Below, piece after piece: positions 22,811 through 35,914 of a DNA stretch of 64,000 bases (position 1 is the first letter of the stretch; each line of letters starts with the position of its first letter). The position numbers and the translations under genes were made by a program. The stretch is taken from contig VXAZ01003899.1 in the NCBI GenBank assembly GCA_013399875.1, positions 1,039,817-1,103,816 of the forward strand. Reading direction: 5' to 3'. Below the pieces are notes generated by a model. The model was not told where the DNA came from. It did not search any database and saw only the letters and a program-made list of their open reading frames with translations. This DNA is from Gymnorhina tibicen. Lineage: Eukaryota; Chordata; Aves; Passeriformes; Artamidae.

Positions 22811-22890
22811 GCGCGCCGGGCGCAGCCCGTTGTTGAAGGTCGGAGCCTCGGCCGGCTGCAGCTGCCAGTTCAGCCCCAGGAGATGCATCG
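22808..22890 (-). CDS. TENM2: TENM2 exon B: first extracellular residues (3' end unresolved)
   Basis: The acceptor is ccctgtgtccgcag before CGATGCATC. The first two bases complete the Ala codon whose G ends exon A, then 27 codons give [20 protein letters not shown] and GLRPARP. The [13 protein letters not shown] run is the signature just outside the teneurin membrane helix. I expect roughly 20 or more further residues and then a donor in phase 1 (one base left over), to match exon C. Instead the sequence meets N22807 and a 30-bp minisatellite, and no GT exists on the minus strand for well over 100 bases. The open frame itself continues through the repeats to a stop near 22598. Later phase-1 GT positions (CACCCC before GTGCCG, and TTCGG before GTGCTC) are poor matches to a donor. 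The listed left edge is only the limit of recognisable homology. Confidence 0.85.
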
Positions 22891-23354
22891 CTGCGGACAC
22901 AGGGGAGACAGACAGCGGTCAGCGCGGCTACTGATACCCGAGCGGCTCGGGGGAACGGCCCTAAGCCACTCGGCTCGGAGGGATGGGGACGTGCTAAAAG
23001 AAACGGCAACAGCGACAACGAAACACCCTCCCACCGCAAAATGCCAAATATACAAAAGCGAGCCCTGGTGACTCGCGCTCATCTGTCTGGCACTGAAATA
23101 CAAAAAGGCAAAATGCTCACAACGAGCGTTCTGGGCAGATCCGGGCACCATGCACCACGTTCCCGAGTCAAACAGTGCGGGGGACCCATCTCGGGAAACA
23201 GAGCACTTGCTGCAAGTACCAGCTCCGAGTTTAAATTATAGGTGGTAATTTATATGTTGATTATAAAATTGGCTTTAGCCCTGTGTAAAGTAGTGACTCG
23301 GTAATGCAATTATTTTGTGTTTAGTACAACTTATTTAAATCAATACATTAGAAT

Positions 23355-23630
23355 AATAGAATCACAGAATGGTTTGGGCTGAAAGCAACCTGAAAGATCA
23401 TCCACTTCTGATGCCCTGCCATGGGAAGGGACACCTCTCACTAGATCAGGTTGCTCCAAGCCTTGTCCAACTTCACCTGGAACACTTCCAGGGCTGGGAC
23501 ATCCCCAGTTCCTCTGAGCAACCTGTGCCAGGGCCTCACCACTGTCACAGGGATGAATTTCTTCCTAACACCCAACCTAAACCTACTCTCTTTCGGTTTG
23601 AAGCCATTATAGAGCCTCTGTCTTCATTTT
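23355..23630 (-). mobile_element. CR1 LINE 3' fragment, minus strand
   Basis: On the plus strand it opens aatcacagaatggtttgggc and continues ...tgccctgccatgggaagggacacctc...ccaggttgctccaagcc-type text, then ...ggaacacttccagggctggg...gaatttcttcctaacaccc. This is the classic antisense view of an avian CR1 3' end. Edges are approximate; recognisable similarity fades by about 23630. The open frame at 23369-23905 crosses it and is not a gene. Confidence 0.92.
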
Positions 23631-26600
23631 GTAGATTGAGCTTCCCTGACAAACTCAGGGCTTTGTCAATCCTTTCACCTCACAGTTTTTTGACCTCACG
23701 GCCCCAAGCCCCACACAGTCCTGGCCAGGGAAGTTTTGCCTGCTTACAGCCACGGCCTCTCCTGCCATCCCCGTGCCGGAGGCAGGTCCGTGTGGCCACG
23801 TCAGAGGCTGTGCAGCTGCACCTGGAACTCGAGCTGAGGAGTGGGAGCAAGGCCAAGGCACGCCCCGCGCAAGTGCCTGAGTTATGGGCACTGTGGCAGG
23901 GCTAATTGAATAAGTCCTGTGCATAATGCATGAGACTTGACAGGTCTGAATCATTCAGCCAGTGGATTTATGTGCATCTTCACCTTGTATAAACACAGCT
24001 ACCTGCATACATCTCCATACTCTCATCACATTATCCCCATGGAACTCTCACAATATAGAGCAGTGGTGAGGGATAAAGCCCACCAAGCTGCTCTTTTCCC
24101 TTTCATTACGTTTTCCTGCTTACACAGGATGTGTGTAAACCTATATACCACAGAGAATAAGGTTTCCAGTTATGTCAAAAGGTGTTTGTGAGGATTCACT
24201 GTCAATTTGAGGGCAGGAAAAGAATATGATTAAGGGCACTCTTAGAACTGTTCTCTTCTGCGGTGTCAGATCCGCATGAGATTATCAGAGATTTTGCATC
24301 CAGTTCCAAGTGATTATAGTGGTCACAAACGGCCCACCAGTGGCCACACATTAAATGTTCAAAGAGTAAATGTTAGGGATAGGAGAGGCAAAACACTTCT
24401 CACAGAAACTGCCATTTACAGTGCTTGAGCCACCACTCAGATAATCTCTGAATGCAGGGAACTCATTTAGATGACACTGATTCATATGTGTATTTCCAAG
24501 CCCCAAGGAAACAAAAAGCACCCCCTGCCCCAGAATCCATCTATCCCAACCCCTGGAAATCTCTCAGCACACAACCTATGCAGAGTTTAACCTCTGTATT
24601 TTTTACGAAAGCAGCTGGGGAGCAAGACAGCTTTCCTACCACCATCTTCCCCATGACATCCTACGGACTAAGCAGATGTCTAAGAATAGTAACTAAAATC
24701 AGGAGACATTTTGTGTGAAGAGGGCAGTTGCCAGATTTCAAATTCATGCTGAATTTGCAAATTTTGTTTATATCATGTCAAAATACCTCACAAAAACAAA
24801 CAAACAAAACCACATTAAAGCCTCTGGCATGCTAAATACCAGACATGAACCTGAAAAGGATGTTTTGCAAAGAAACTACTCAAAATTTATTTCTACAGAA
24901 TGTTTACGAATCCTTGGAAAAATATACAAAAAATTTATGTGGGATCAAATGATTTATTCAATTACAACTTTTTTGTCTTACAAAAATAAACATTTTAAAA
25001 GGTTTTTCCAGCCTAATCTCAAGCAACCTTTTTTTTTTTTTCAGTACAGCAAATGAAATTGAAAAATCATTCACAAAGCTCAAACCCCACGAAGCTGCAG
25101 CTTATCCAAACTGTCCCCACCGAGCAGAGACAGCTGTGCTGGGGCTGGGACAGCAGAGGAGCAGCTCGGGGCGTGTTTGTGCTGTCAGCAACTCCCACAC
25201 CCTGCACAGGCACCAGATTCAGCTGGACCAGCCCGAAAAGCCAAGAGTGCATAAAGATTAAGTGAATTTCAAAGCCCCAAAATCAAGTCACAGAGGAGAA
25301 TGAGACTTTTGTGTTTTATGCTCTTCATGTGTCTATTCAAAGTTGCCATTTTTTTTATGTTATTGCAAGCGTAACCATAAATGTAGGTCACCTGCAGAGA
25401 TGAAAGTGCTTCAAGCGTGAACCACTCCTTACAACAGAGAGAAAAAGAAATCATAACTAATAGTCTGTCCAAGAGAATTATAGTTGCTACCTTATAATTA
25501 CCAGGTAAATTCAGACAAGGAATTATAAAAGATCTTATTAACATGGTATTAAAAAAACCTGTGATCCATCTGCTTCCAAGCACACCATGGTTTCATTAAT
25601 AACTTCACTGCGCTGTGTTTTAATCATAGATGCACGTTAGGTAGGAGCAATTAGAGCTCCTTCCTAATGGGGCAGGGATTTGCATGTCTGCTCCATCCCT
25701 CACGGAGACTGAGAATCTCCTGCACAGCTCACACATCCGTGAGGTGATCTACAAACTTCCACTCAGACAGCTGCAGCCACAAACACGAGGAACGCTCAAC
25801 TTCCACCAAGAAGGAGCCAAGAAAAGTGTGTCACGGGGGCCTGAGGGGAAAGCTCTGTGTTTGCATCGCATCGAGCAGGGCTGACTGGCAGCCGAGCAGG
25901 GGGAGCATGGAGATACCTTCTCTCTGCTGCTTCACAATGCTATGAGATGGCAAATTTATATGATTAACCTTTTGTTCTGTTAATCAAACAAAATGCCTCC
26001 AGCAAAGGAATAAGTAGAAGCCCGTTTAATTAGAAATGTGGGGATCCACTCAGAAGTTGAGTGCATGTGTCTCAGAGGAGAAATTTGGGCTAGTGAATTT
26101 GTGCCTGTTTGCTGTTTTTTCTGTTTTTCTTTTCTATTTTGAAACGAACTTTGTTTTTTTCCCAACAGCAGTTTGTGTATCCACAAATTATATTTTACAG
26201 AGCACTTATAGGTATTATTTTTGTGCGTTTGCTTTTTCCCCCTCAATATTTAAGCATATTTTCAAAGTTCTTCTCTCTGATACTTGATTTTCAAACACTG
26301 AGCTTGTCACAATTTATACGGTTCATTTAACACTAACATCTAGTAACTCAGAATAGTGTTTTTATATTCTGTAAACCATGAGAATTCAGAAACAATAAAT
26401 TTTGAAGTAAAACCTTTGAGGTTTAGGTGAAAAATAATAATCAACCTCTTGCTCCCACTCTAGCACCATACACATACAGAGAGTGAAAGGACCTGGAAGC
26501 TAGACCTGCATGCCCAGCAAGAACAAAAGCAAAGACCTAGTTCATCACTCCAGGTGGCAGAAGTATCAGTCTAAGACTCACATAAGATAGAGGTAGCTAG

Positions 26601-29194
26601 AGTGAATAATATATTATCTTAAGAAGTCCAGAAAGGTACACAAATCCACAGAAAACTGATAAAACTTACATGCAAATTATCTTGAAATTCTCTAAACTCA
26701 GTAGTATCCTCATATTCCTCTTTCACTGGTCTTCTCTCATTCTGGCCATGAACCCACTGCCCACTCCATTCAGAGTTTGGTCTAAAGGACAATGGTTTCC
26801 AAGCTCAGGAAGCTCCCTGTCTTGTCTTTGTGCTCCCATCACTCTTGACCTAGTACTTTTAAAAGGAGAGACCTCTGGTGCCTCTGTGAGCTGGCAATCT
26901 CCCTGTAGTACAACTCAGTGTCAGCAGAGCAGAATGAGGCTTTTCACTTAGCCCTTTACTTGATGATATTCTTTCTTAAAGGGAAAAATATGCAGACTAA
27001 TGATCCACCATTTTCCCTATTCCTTCTGCATCTTCCCAGTTAGGGTCTGGAAAATACACACTGCGTGCTTGTTGGAAAGGTCAGTATTCCCTAAGCAACT
27101 AAAAATGATGGGAAGAGAAGACTATACAAGTGAACAGAATTAAGAATGTTTTCACAGTTTAATTTCCAACTAGTCATGTTTACTAACCCTTGAATTATTG
27201 TCATCCACAATGAACCCATCAAACTATGACTTCACTTTGTCAGGATATATCCAGTGTTTGTCTGGAGCAGGCCAACCTCTTTTCATATGAACAAGAAACC
27301 ACTCCATTATATCACGAAAAACATGAACAAATAAACACTAAAAGCACATTTGCTGTTCGAAGGCCATTGTGTTATAGGAGCAGAAATGTTCAAAGTTTCC
27401 TTTCCATCCACTCATAAGGTGAACAATGATGCAACTCTTGTTATTTATTATGTAGTTTTCAGCAACATCAAATTAATTTCCAGGCCAGGTCTAATGAATC
27501 ACAGACATGATGAAACAAAAAGTTTGCACTTAATAAATCTTAGCATAATGTTAATTTCATAGCATCTATATTCAAAGACCTATCTGCACAACTATTTTTT
27601 TTTATTTCATATGGTTTGAACATTATTTTAATGCACTACAATATTTGTATGAAACAGAAGATATTCAGTATTTTGCACTTCTGGGTGCATATAGATGGGT
27701 ACCCAAACAACTTGAAAAGAATAAATGTATTCCCCAAAAAATTTAAAAAATAATTAAACATTATTGCATGCTTACTTGTATTAAATGTTACTAAGCTGAG
27801 TCTCATGGCCCTTTATTAGTTATTACTTCTTGATCATGCAGAAGAACTTGAGGAATACCATAAATTGATCTTACTGATCTCAATTGTTATTCATAAAATA
27901 ACAGTTACTTAAAAGATTAGAAACATAGTAATTTAAAGTTCTACTGTTTCTCTGGAGAAAGAGGTTCAAGTTCAGCCCAAGTCACAAGGGAAACGAGTGC
28001 ATTAGGCCTATTCCCCAGTGATTACTTGCCCCCATTACAGAATGAATGCACAATCCATCACAGCTGACAACCTCTCCTCAAGAGATGCCCGAGAAAGGAA
28101 TAGCAGGGGGCTGAAAGTCAGGAAAGAGCAATGGGGGAACTACACGGGAAAAACTTGCACGGTGCTGCAAACACTCCACTTGATTCTAACTAGTGCTTTC
28201 AGGGCTCTGCTGAGGAGCATGGATTCTCAGCTGCTATAACACGGGAAGTAAGAAGCCTTCCCTAGCTCCTCTCACATCTGAAGAGGTTGAAAGACAGTTC
28301 ACAAACACACAAACAATCAGAATTTACTGAACTAAACCTCATTTGGGATCCATGCTTTGCTAACATGTCTTACAATAACAGGCACCAAACACAGAGGACA
28401 GGGAGGCTTTGTCGGATGGGCAGTGCTGCAAGTGTTTGTTCATGTACAAGGCATGTCACCACCGGGGACAATCCGTGAAAGTCCTCTCCCACAAAACCTG
28501 GACTTGGCAACAAATATGCCAGACAAAGACTTCAGGAAATCACAGGTGATTTACAGAGGCTGGCACCACCCTCTGCTCAATAATTTTGTTGGTCAGCCTT
28601 CAGCCACGTTTGCAGCAGGAGCAGTACAAGCACTGTCGGGATGAAGCTGGGATGGGATAAGAGTCCTTGACAAGGGCTGAGGAAGGTGTGTCAGAGAAAG
28701 CTCACAATTACACTAATGCTCTTTCACATTCTGCTACTGGCAGAAAGGGACAGTGTCTCCAGGAGCTCTAACCTGCAATCCACCTGTTAAATATACATTA
28801 AAGTGCTTGAAATACCATTACCAAAGAATATGAGTATTACTACTTAAAAGGAGCAGTCTTAAAATAAACAATGTGAGCAAGTAGCACCTTTCCTTGCTAG
28901 AGAAACAATGACGTCTCTCCTAAAATTCAGAACTGTCAGAACATTCTATTCTTCCTTGAATACCTCATGTGACTGTGACAAGGATGCCAGAGTTCTCCTG
29001 AGGGCATTCAAGAGATGTCACAAAAATTGATCACATTCCCACACCTTGTTCTAAAACAAAACAAAAGCCACATGGCTTGCTGGGTGGACATCTGCCACTT
29101 TTGATATATCGTCTACAGGAAAGTCTAAAGTACTATTTTAAAAAGTCCAAACCTATCATACATATTATAGAATTCCAAATGGAAAACAGGCCAT

Positions 29195-29345
29195 GCAGGG
29201 AAGAGGGCAGAGTCTGCTGCTGATAATGCATTATTCAAGAAGAGGCCTGACCGAGAACTGCACAAGGACATAAAATAACGGAGCAACTGGGCCAGAAATT
29301 GGCAGATGAAATTCAAACCTGTAAAATAACGTATGCTGGAGAGGA
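29195..29345 (+). mobile_element. Possible ancient CR1-like LINE relic
   Basis: The segment cacaaggacataaaataacg followed by gagcaactgggccagaaatt and ggcagatgaaattcaa recalls the 'agcaactgggc..agaaatggcagatg.aattcaa' region of old CR1-type LINE copies. It is short and strongly diverged, so the family assignment is tentative. Confidence 0.4.
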
Positions 29346-30874
29346 GTAATTTTAACTCCATGTGTAGAATAAGGACTTCTCAGCTATTATCAAACAGAAG
29401 GAAAATTTTGGGCTAGATGATAATTTCAAGTAAGTAAACATTGAATCATTATAGGAAGGGTAAACAAAGCAAGGGATATTGTTATGCTACCACCCCTCCT
29501 CTCAGAAACGACACAGAATGAGCAGAAGTTGGAGGATGAGTAGGGGAAATACATATATGATTTGTCCTTTTCACAAGATAACCATTTTCGGATGCTGGAG
29601 ACAAATGAATGGATAACTTGACTTGTATCTAACCCAACACAGCTGCTCCTACACACACACAACACTCCAGAGTGTATCCACTAGTCCCAACGTTTCTTGA
29701 AGTGTTTGATACAAGTTTATCCCCTACACAGTACCACAGCATGTCCCCACCTACCCACCAGACCTGGCAATCCAGGGAACATTTGGTAGGACACGTCACA
29801 GGCAAACCCTGGGATTTTTATGCCATAAAGCATTTCCTAGAAGTAGCATGACTTTTAGGCAGAGAATGCAGTAGATAAATGGCAGTTGCTGACATGCCAC
29901 AACGTCTGTGCAGGTATCTCAACCCAGCGTAGCTATTCATCAGTACAATGGTAAATACTCTAATTAATAGCACAGCAGAGTCAGTTATAATTATGAGCGA
30001 TGCATTTTCAAAATATCTTGTTGGAGACCTCAGGGACACAGCAGATAAGGATTTAACTTTTACAGGGCTGATAGCAGAGATCAAAGATCAGCTAAAAAAA
30101 TACGTAATTCTCTGGACTGCCAGTACTTAGGGTATTTATGAACTCGTGTTTTAATATTAATGACTAAGAATCCTACAGATTCATATAAAACATTTGGATG
30201 TACTCCTGATTACATTGCCTCTTCTACTTGTGGCCATTCAGTTGTTTGTAGGCAAGGTTAAAGTAGCATTTCAAAAATAGATAATTTGATCTAAATGTAA
30301 TACTTCTTTTGTGAAATATATGCACAAAATCCTGCTTATTGACTGTGACCATTGAAGCTCAACAACAAATAGATGGCTTACTTTCAAGGTCATTCATTCT
30401 CAGCAATTCATCTTAATCATCAGTATGCTATTTGCTATGCACTACGTTTTTCTAATAAATTTAAATTAAAAGTTCATTTGGGAACTCCATATAAAACATT
30501 ATCGAAATCCGCAACTTCAAGAATTTACAGATCCCACTATTTTCAATAAAACAATCGCCCTGCTGTATTAGACCTAGAGAGCACAATAACGAACCATTCT
30601 GCTGTCTTATTTATCCTGCCCAGAACATTGAACAAGACCTCTCACTTCTCAGAGTCACTTTTTGTAGTTTACAATGCTGAAAATGGAAAATTCCATTAAC
30701 TATAATGGCACTGCTGCGTATTTTTATATCTTGTTGCACGGGTTTTTTCCACTTCTCTGTCAATTGAATTAAGCTCTTATTGTAACCCACATACAAGCTT
30801 CTATATGTTACCCAGCCACAGGTTTATACTCTTGTTAATTATGCCTGAGCTCTGCAATAGTTTTATACTTAAAA

Positions 30875-30891
30875 TAACAACAACAACAACA
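30875..30891. repeat. (AAC)n microsatellite
   Basis: Run of about five AAC units (ataacaacaacaacaacatt). Confidence 0.85.
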
Positions 30892-33800
30892 TTTTGTAAC
30901 TTTTGAAACAGAAAGACAGTGTATTTTCTGGGTTCAGGAGGAAAGCCATGAGGACTGTTTAACCAAGAGGTTTATGAAACAATCAGTGTAAGCAATCTCA
31001 GACTGTCATTCCTGCTGGCCTCCTCACTGCTGCAGAGAGAATCCAGCTCTGGGCTTCTCTCACCCAGAGCGTTCCTATAAACACAGACACAGGAAACGTG
31101 AATTCCAGCACCTAAATTTCTGGGACATGAATCAAGGGAAAGGAGGCAGACCCTCATCTTTGGACAGTTCTTGCTGTGGAAGAGGGATGAGCTCAGTGTC
31201 AGCCGTGCTCCTTCCGCTCACCAGGGAAATGCAGGACACATTGTGCCTTGGAAAACACAAAGGAAAGGAGAGCTGACTTCACACAGTCTTAAACATCAGA
31301 AAGAAATCCTTAGGCATAATTTCACCCTCAGCATGTAAACTCTTTTAGACAATAAACAGTTTAGAACGAGATGTTTGCTTTAAAGCATCCAGCCAAGAAA
31401 CATTTTATAGAAATACCATAAAGGATCTATGAATGAGTGTATTGTTGTCAGCAGCAGCAAAACTTCTGCTAGGAATTAACTGCTTTCTTTTGAATAAATG
31501 TTATTAAAGATTGAAAAGGAGATGGAAGAAGGGCTATGAGATGCTTCATTGTCACTGTGTTCACACAGAAGAAATAGGGGGACCCAAAAAAAGTAATTTT
31601 TTTTTTTCAAATTGATCACCCCCCTCCAAGCTGACTGATTTCTTTCCCTGTGCATGTCAATAAACTGAATGGAATGGATTTTCAAAGCACAGCATGAAAG
31701 ATATACCCACAAATCCCATTAGGAGTAATGTGATTTGTGTGCTTATCTGCCATGCAATGCTTTGAAAGTTCATTCCTCTATTTCCATCTTCAGTTTTTCT
31801 ACTTCCAAAAATAGTTGAAAAGCTTACACACACTTGCAGCTACTCTGGGGGTAGGGAGAAGTGGAGGACGCTGGTGCCCAATTGCCAGGGTAACGCCAGG
31901 CAAGCAGAGCTCCAGCCCAGGAACACGAGCTGTACCTTGGCTGGTTGTTTGTTCCCCAGCCACCACTGTGACGGGATAGAAAGGATCCCTGGCTCAGGCC
32001 TCGGCTTTGCTCATCTCAGTCCTCTTTACTGAAATGTTCTGATTTTGTGCCACTTTGAGCAATCTTTTTGTCACGAGAAAGGTAACAGCATTGCATGCTG
32101 CCTTCAGAATCTGGAATCTCATGACAAAGACCTTAAAAGAGAAGCAGAATACAGTGCACTACTCATTTATTCTCATGACAGGACTTAGATTGTACAGAGC
32201 ATAGAGAACTGGCACACGATTAATCAGTTCCTGAGGCTGTGTAATGTGAACTCACTTCTTATGGCACTTTCAAGAGTCAAGGCAATCTTTTTGGTCTTGC
32301 ATCTGAACTAGATGGCTGTAACTAATAAGAAAAGTGTATGTATTTTTATTTACCCAATACAGCATCTTTCAAACCTGGAGGATCCCAGATCACATTATAC
32401 AATATCCAGCCAACGCTTTACCAGCGTTGCCAAAACACTGCTACTTTTGAAACAGGCTTAGAAGAGCAGAAAGGGATGCTCTTAACTCAATTTAGCTGTA
32501 TTTTTGAGCAATTGTGAGCATTCAATGTTAATACAAAGCAAATTGAATCCAATTTTAATTTCACACCTAAAAGACACCATTATCATGAACAAAGTACCCA
32601 GCTTGTCTTTATTCTGTTTCCAAGAGGAGGAAGAACCTAGATGAGACTTGAAACTGGTGTTTCAAGGAACATAGACACAAACATACTCTTGAAAATCACT
32701 GAGGCCTGAACTTACAAGAATTAAAATAACGGGTTTACTTTTAATACTGATCATAAACCTAAGGGATATCACGTCAAACATTTATTCAACTACGTTCATC
32801 TTCTGAAACTGCAACTGCCCTAATTTCTACAAACATGTTGAACAAGATTTTCATAATCTTACTGTTCCAAAGCATTCAGACCTTGACTCAACCTCTGTTA
32901 GCCACACTTTATTACTCCTTTGCATATACTAAATGAAGTGAAACTGCATTATTATGAATGGCCAAATTTCTGTCCACAGTACATAAAAACGGTATTTTCT
33001 AATCATAAAGTATATTCTTCCCTTAATAGAAATGATACAGAATAGCTTAATTTAATCACCTGATAAAATCACAATTTAAAACACTGCATGAATGATAAAG
33101 TTTAAGGTTTTACTCTCTATGTGAAGTAATTATTGGAGTTAAAAGTTCATTACAAAGAGGAAATAAATCCAAAGATGAAAAGCAAATATGATTTCTTCTC
33201 CCAAAGCTTCTCACTCATTTTCAACACTATAAGCTGTTTATATTTCTTTCACAATGTGCTTCAAAAGGTGTATATATAAACCTAACCTAAATCATATCTT
33301 GATACTGACATGAAGGTACAGATTATATTTAGCACCTGTGCAGATTGAGACTTTCTATAAGCCTTGAACAGCTGACATTTTTAATGTATTGTGATTTAGA
33401 TGTCCTACTGAGCCAGAATACAAACCTATGAAAATAAAATGTACAGATTTGATAATTATCTTATATAGTCAATCAGTTACAGCCCTGTAACTCGTATTCC
33501 TTTGTGTAGCTTGGTTTTTTACTGGCAACTTTGAAAGAAATAAGCAATTATCAAACTGGACTTTTAGTTACATTTTTGATAATTTTTTTTCCCATTGTCC
33601 TTACATTATTGTTGTTAATCATTTCCCATAATGGGTTTACTATAGGTATTTTCAATCTTTTACCTGTCTTATTCTGAAGTTTGCTCATATCGCCTTCAGA
33701 GGAAAAACAAGTTTTACAGTAAAATTTTATAGCTTTCAGAGACTAAAAGCTGGCCCTCCTGCATCTATGCCTTGCCATCTAGACTTGTAGAGCTGGTAAG

Positions 33801-33969
33801 GGAATACAAGCTGCGAGTGAGGACAGGATTTCTGTGTGATCACACCAATATGGAAGTACACGAGAAATCAATGAAGGGTTTCATGGTGCCAGGATATTCA
33901 TTTTGAATCGCTGCCAGAGTTGCAAGTTTTCAGACTTGCAGCAGTAGACATTTCACAAGGAATTCCTCC

Positions 33970-33985
33970 GTGTGTGTGTGTGTGT
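33970..33985. repeat. (TG)n microsatellite
   Basis: Eight uninterrupted TG/GT units following cctcc. Confidence 0.9.
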
Positions 33986-35003
33986 TCATATATGATTATG
34001 AGTTGCATCACCAAAACATCTGTTACACAATTTCATCAGCCAATACAGCAACAAGAGCTTGCCTATGTATCTGAGGTCCCAAGAGACACCATGACAGCAC
34101 ACCAGTCTGCCTAAGTCCACTTTAAGCATTGTGCACCATGAATAATGGAAAACATTTTTATTTAATTTGGACACCTACCTCCTGATTAATCTAAGCAACG
34201 TCATAATATACACTTAAATATTAATATTTGTATTAATTTTCTTTATGTCTTATGTCTCAAATTACTTTTTAGAAGATGGGGTTTTAAGACTAGCTCAGTT
34301 TGATCTTCTTGACATAACAAAACACTGCAGAGATTGCAGAAATCATTGCTACAGATGGAGCTGCTGTCCACAACAGAAAAATGATGCCAGTTTAATGTAC
34401 AGAGCATCTGATACCTGATCACTTTAATGAAGCCTTCCGTCTTGCATACGAAATGCTGCAGGAGCCACCTGCACTGTCTGAGGTCAGCAATGCAGAATGC
34501 TCATCATCAGCCCATTTAGAGCTGGTTAAAATCAAGGCCCATTGTAATCAAGGTCAAAATTGTCACTGACTTCAGTGGAGAGAGCTTCACTTCAGAACTC
34601 CTCTATTTAGTTTAAGTATTTGTGACTTTGAGTATCATAACAATGCCTGAAAAAACAGTGTTTTCTACAGACAACAGCAATGCAACCCTTCAAAAACTCT
34701 GCCCTCTAAAGTCAGTGGTTTAAACTGCAGGGTGAATTGGACATGAGCTGTAATGCATTAGCATATGCATCACTGTATACAACTAATTAATGAATCACAG
34801 AATAAAATGCAAGCTAGATTACATACCCTCAGAAACCTTTGCCTTCAAATTACATGCACTTTGTAAGGCATAACTGAGTTATGTTAAATGATTAATACAA
34901 TAAATTTTAATATATGTAATAACTTTACTTAGTAATATCAATAAAATAACCAGGAATTATCCTTCGAAGAGAAGATAACTCACACTACAAGGGGCAAAAT
35001 TTA

Positions 35004-35015
35004 ATATATATATAT
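35004..35015. repeat. (AT)6 microsatellite
   Basis: Six uninterrupted AT units in an AT-rich context. Confidence 0.85.
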
Positions 35016-35914
35016 GGTACCTAGAACTACACACTGGTACTTCATTGCTAACACTCAAGTTCTACTTCTTGTTACACCCAGTTGGCTGGAAATCAAAGCA
35101 GGATTATATATCTTTTTCCTTTGATGGATGAAACAGTAAATACCGTATTTTAAAGAAACCCCAAAACCTAAACTATATTGAAAATCTATCTGGCATTTCA
35201 GCTTCACTCTTCACTATGAAATTTATTTTCCTTTTTTTTTTCCCTTTCAAGAATTTGCTTCAGCTTGAAAGCAGGTATCAAAGCAACTCCTCAATATCTT
35301 AAAAGAAAAATGACTAGGAACTCCTCAGCGTCACTGTATCTGATGCGTTTCTGCAATGTATTTACCTTCTGCTTTCACAACACTACAAACATTAACAACC
35401 CAAAAAGTGCCACAGCTGAAATTTTTTTTTCCTCATCCATCTTTGATTTGAAAAAGATGCATTTGATTTTATGGTCTAATAGAGAAAATCTGCTTCTGCC
35501 TACTGGAAGTGGCTGTCCGTACTAATTAGTGAGGAATAAAATACACACAACCTCTATTTTGCTAGGATATAAACCAAAATTAAAATGAAGAGAATATCAA
35601 ATCTGTTCCTAAATTTTGAAAAATCTCACCTTATAGGACAGGTTTAAAAGAAACACAACTCAAAAACAACCCTGAGGTCACAGCTACACCAATTTTTCCA
35701 TTTAAATATAATTTTTAAAATTTAATAACTGCATTCTTTCAACACTAACAATGTCATTATATGACCGGCATATAAATGTAACTTGGGATTGCTATCACTT
35801 CATAAAATTCTTTCAGAAATCTCTTCACATCCCACGGCTTTGCAGAATTTACATGAACTGCACCTCTGTGTTCTCAAAAACTATTTAACATTTGCATTCA
35901 GGTCCTCAGAGGTA

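Larger units (their letters stand above)
22565..23240. promoter_or_regulatory. CpG-rich island enclosing exon B
   Basis: A sharp rise in G+C and CpG density compared with the AT-rich sequence on both sides, including many CGCG, GCGCGG, CCGGC and TCCGCGG words. It covers exon B, the minisatellite and about 350 bp upstream of the exon. None of the other four TENM2 exons lies in such an island. It could be an intragenic promoter or simply a GC-rich exon neighbourhood. No TATA box or other start signal was identified. Confidence 0.55.
22891..35900 (-). other. TENM2: TENM2 large intron A-B, proximal third
   Basis: AT-rich intron with no recognised gene. Contents: the rest of the exon B CpG island, one CR1 (23355-23630), a possible old LINE relic (29195-29345), and short (AAC)n, (TG)n and (AT)n runs. 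Open frames above 100 codons on the plus strand (for example 24715-25056) lack any family signal or flanking splice logic. Confidence 0.75.

Noticed and set aside
22518..23039. Minus-strand 173-codon frame overlapping exon B
   Set aside because: It is in a different frame from the teneurin residues; a GC-rich shadow.
23369..23905. Plus-strand 178-codon frame
   Set aside because: It overlaps antisense CR1 and GC-rich sequence; no protein family is recognisable.
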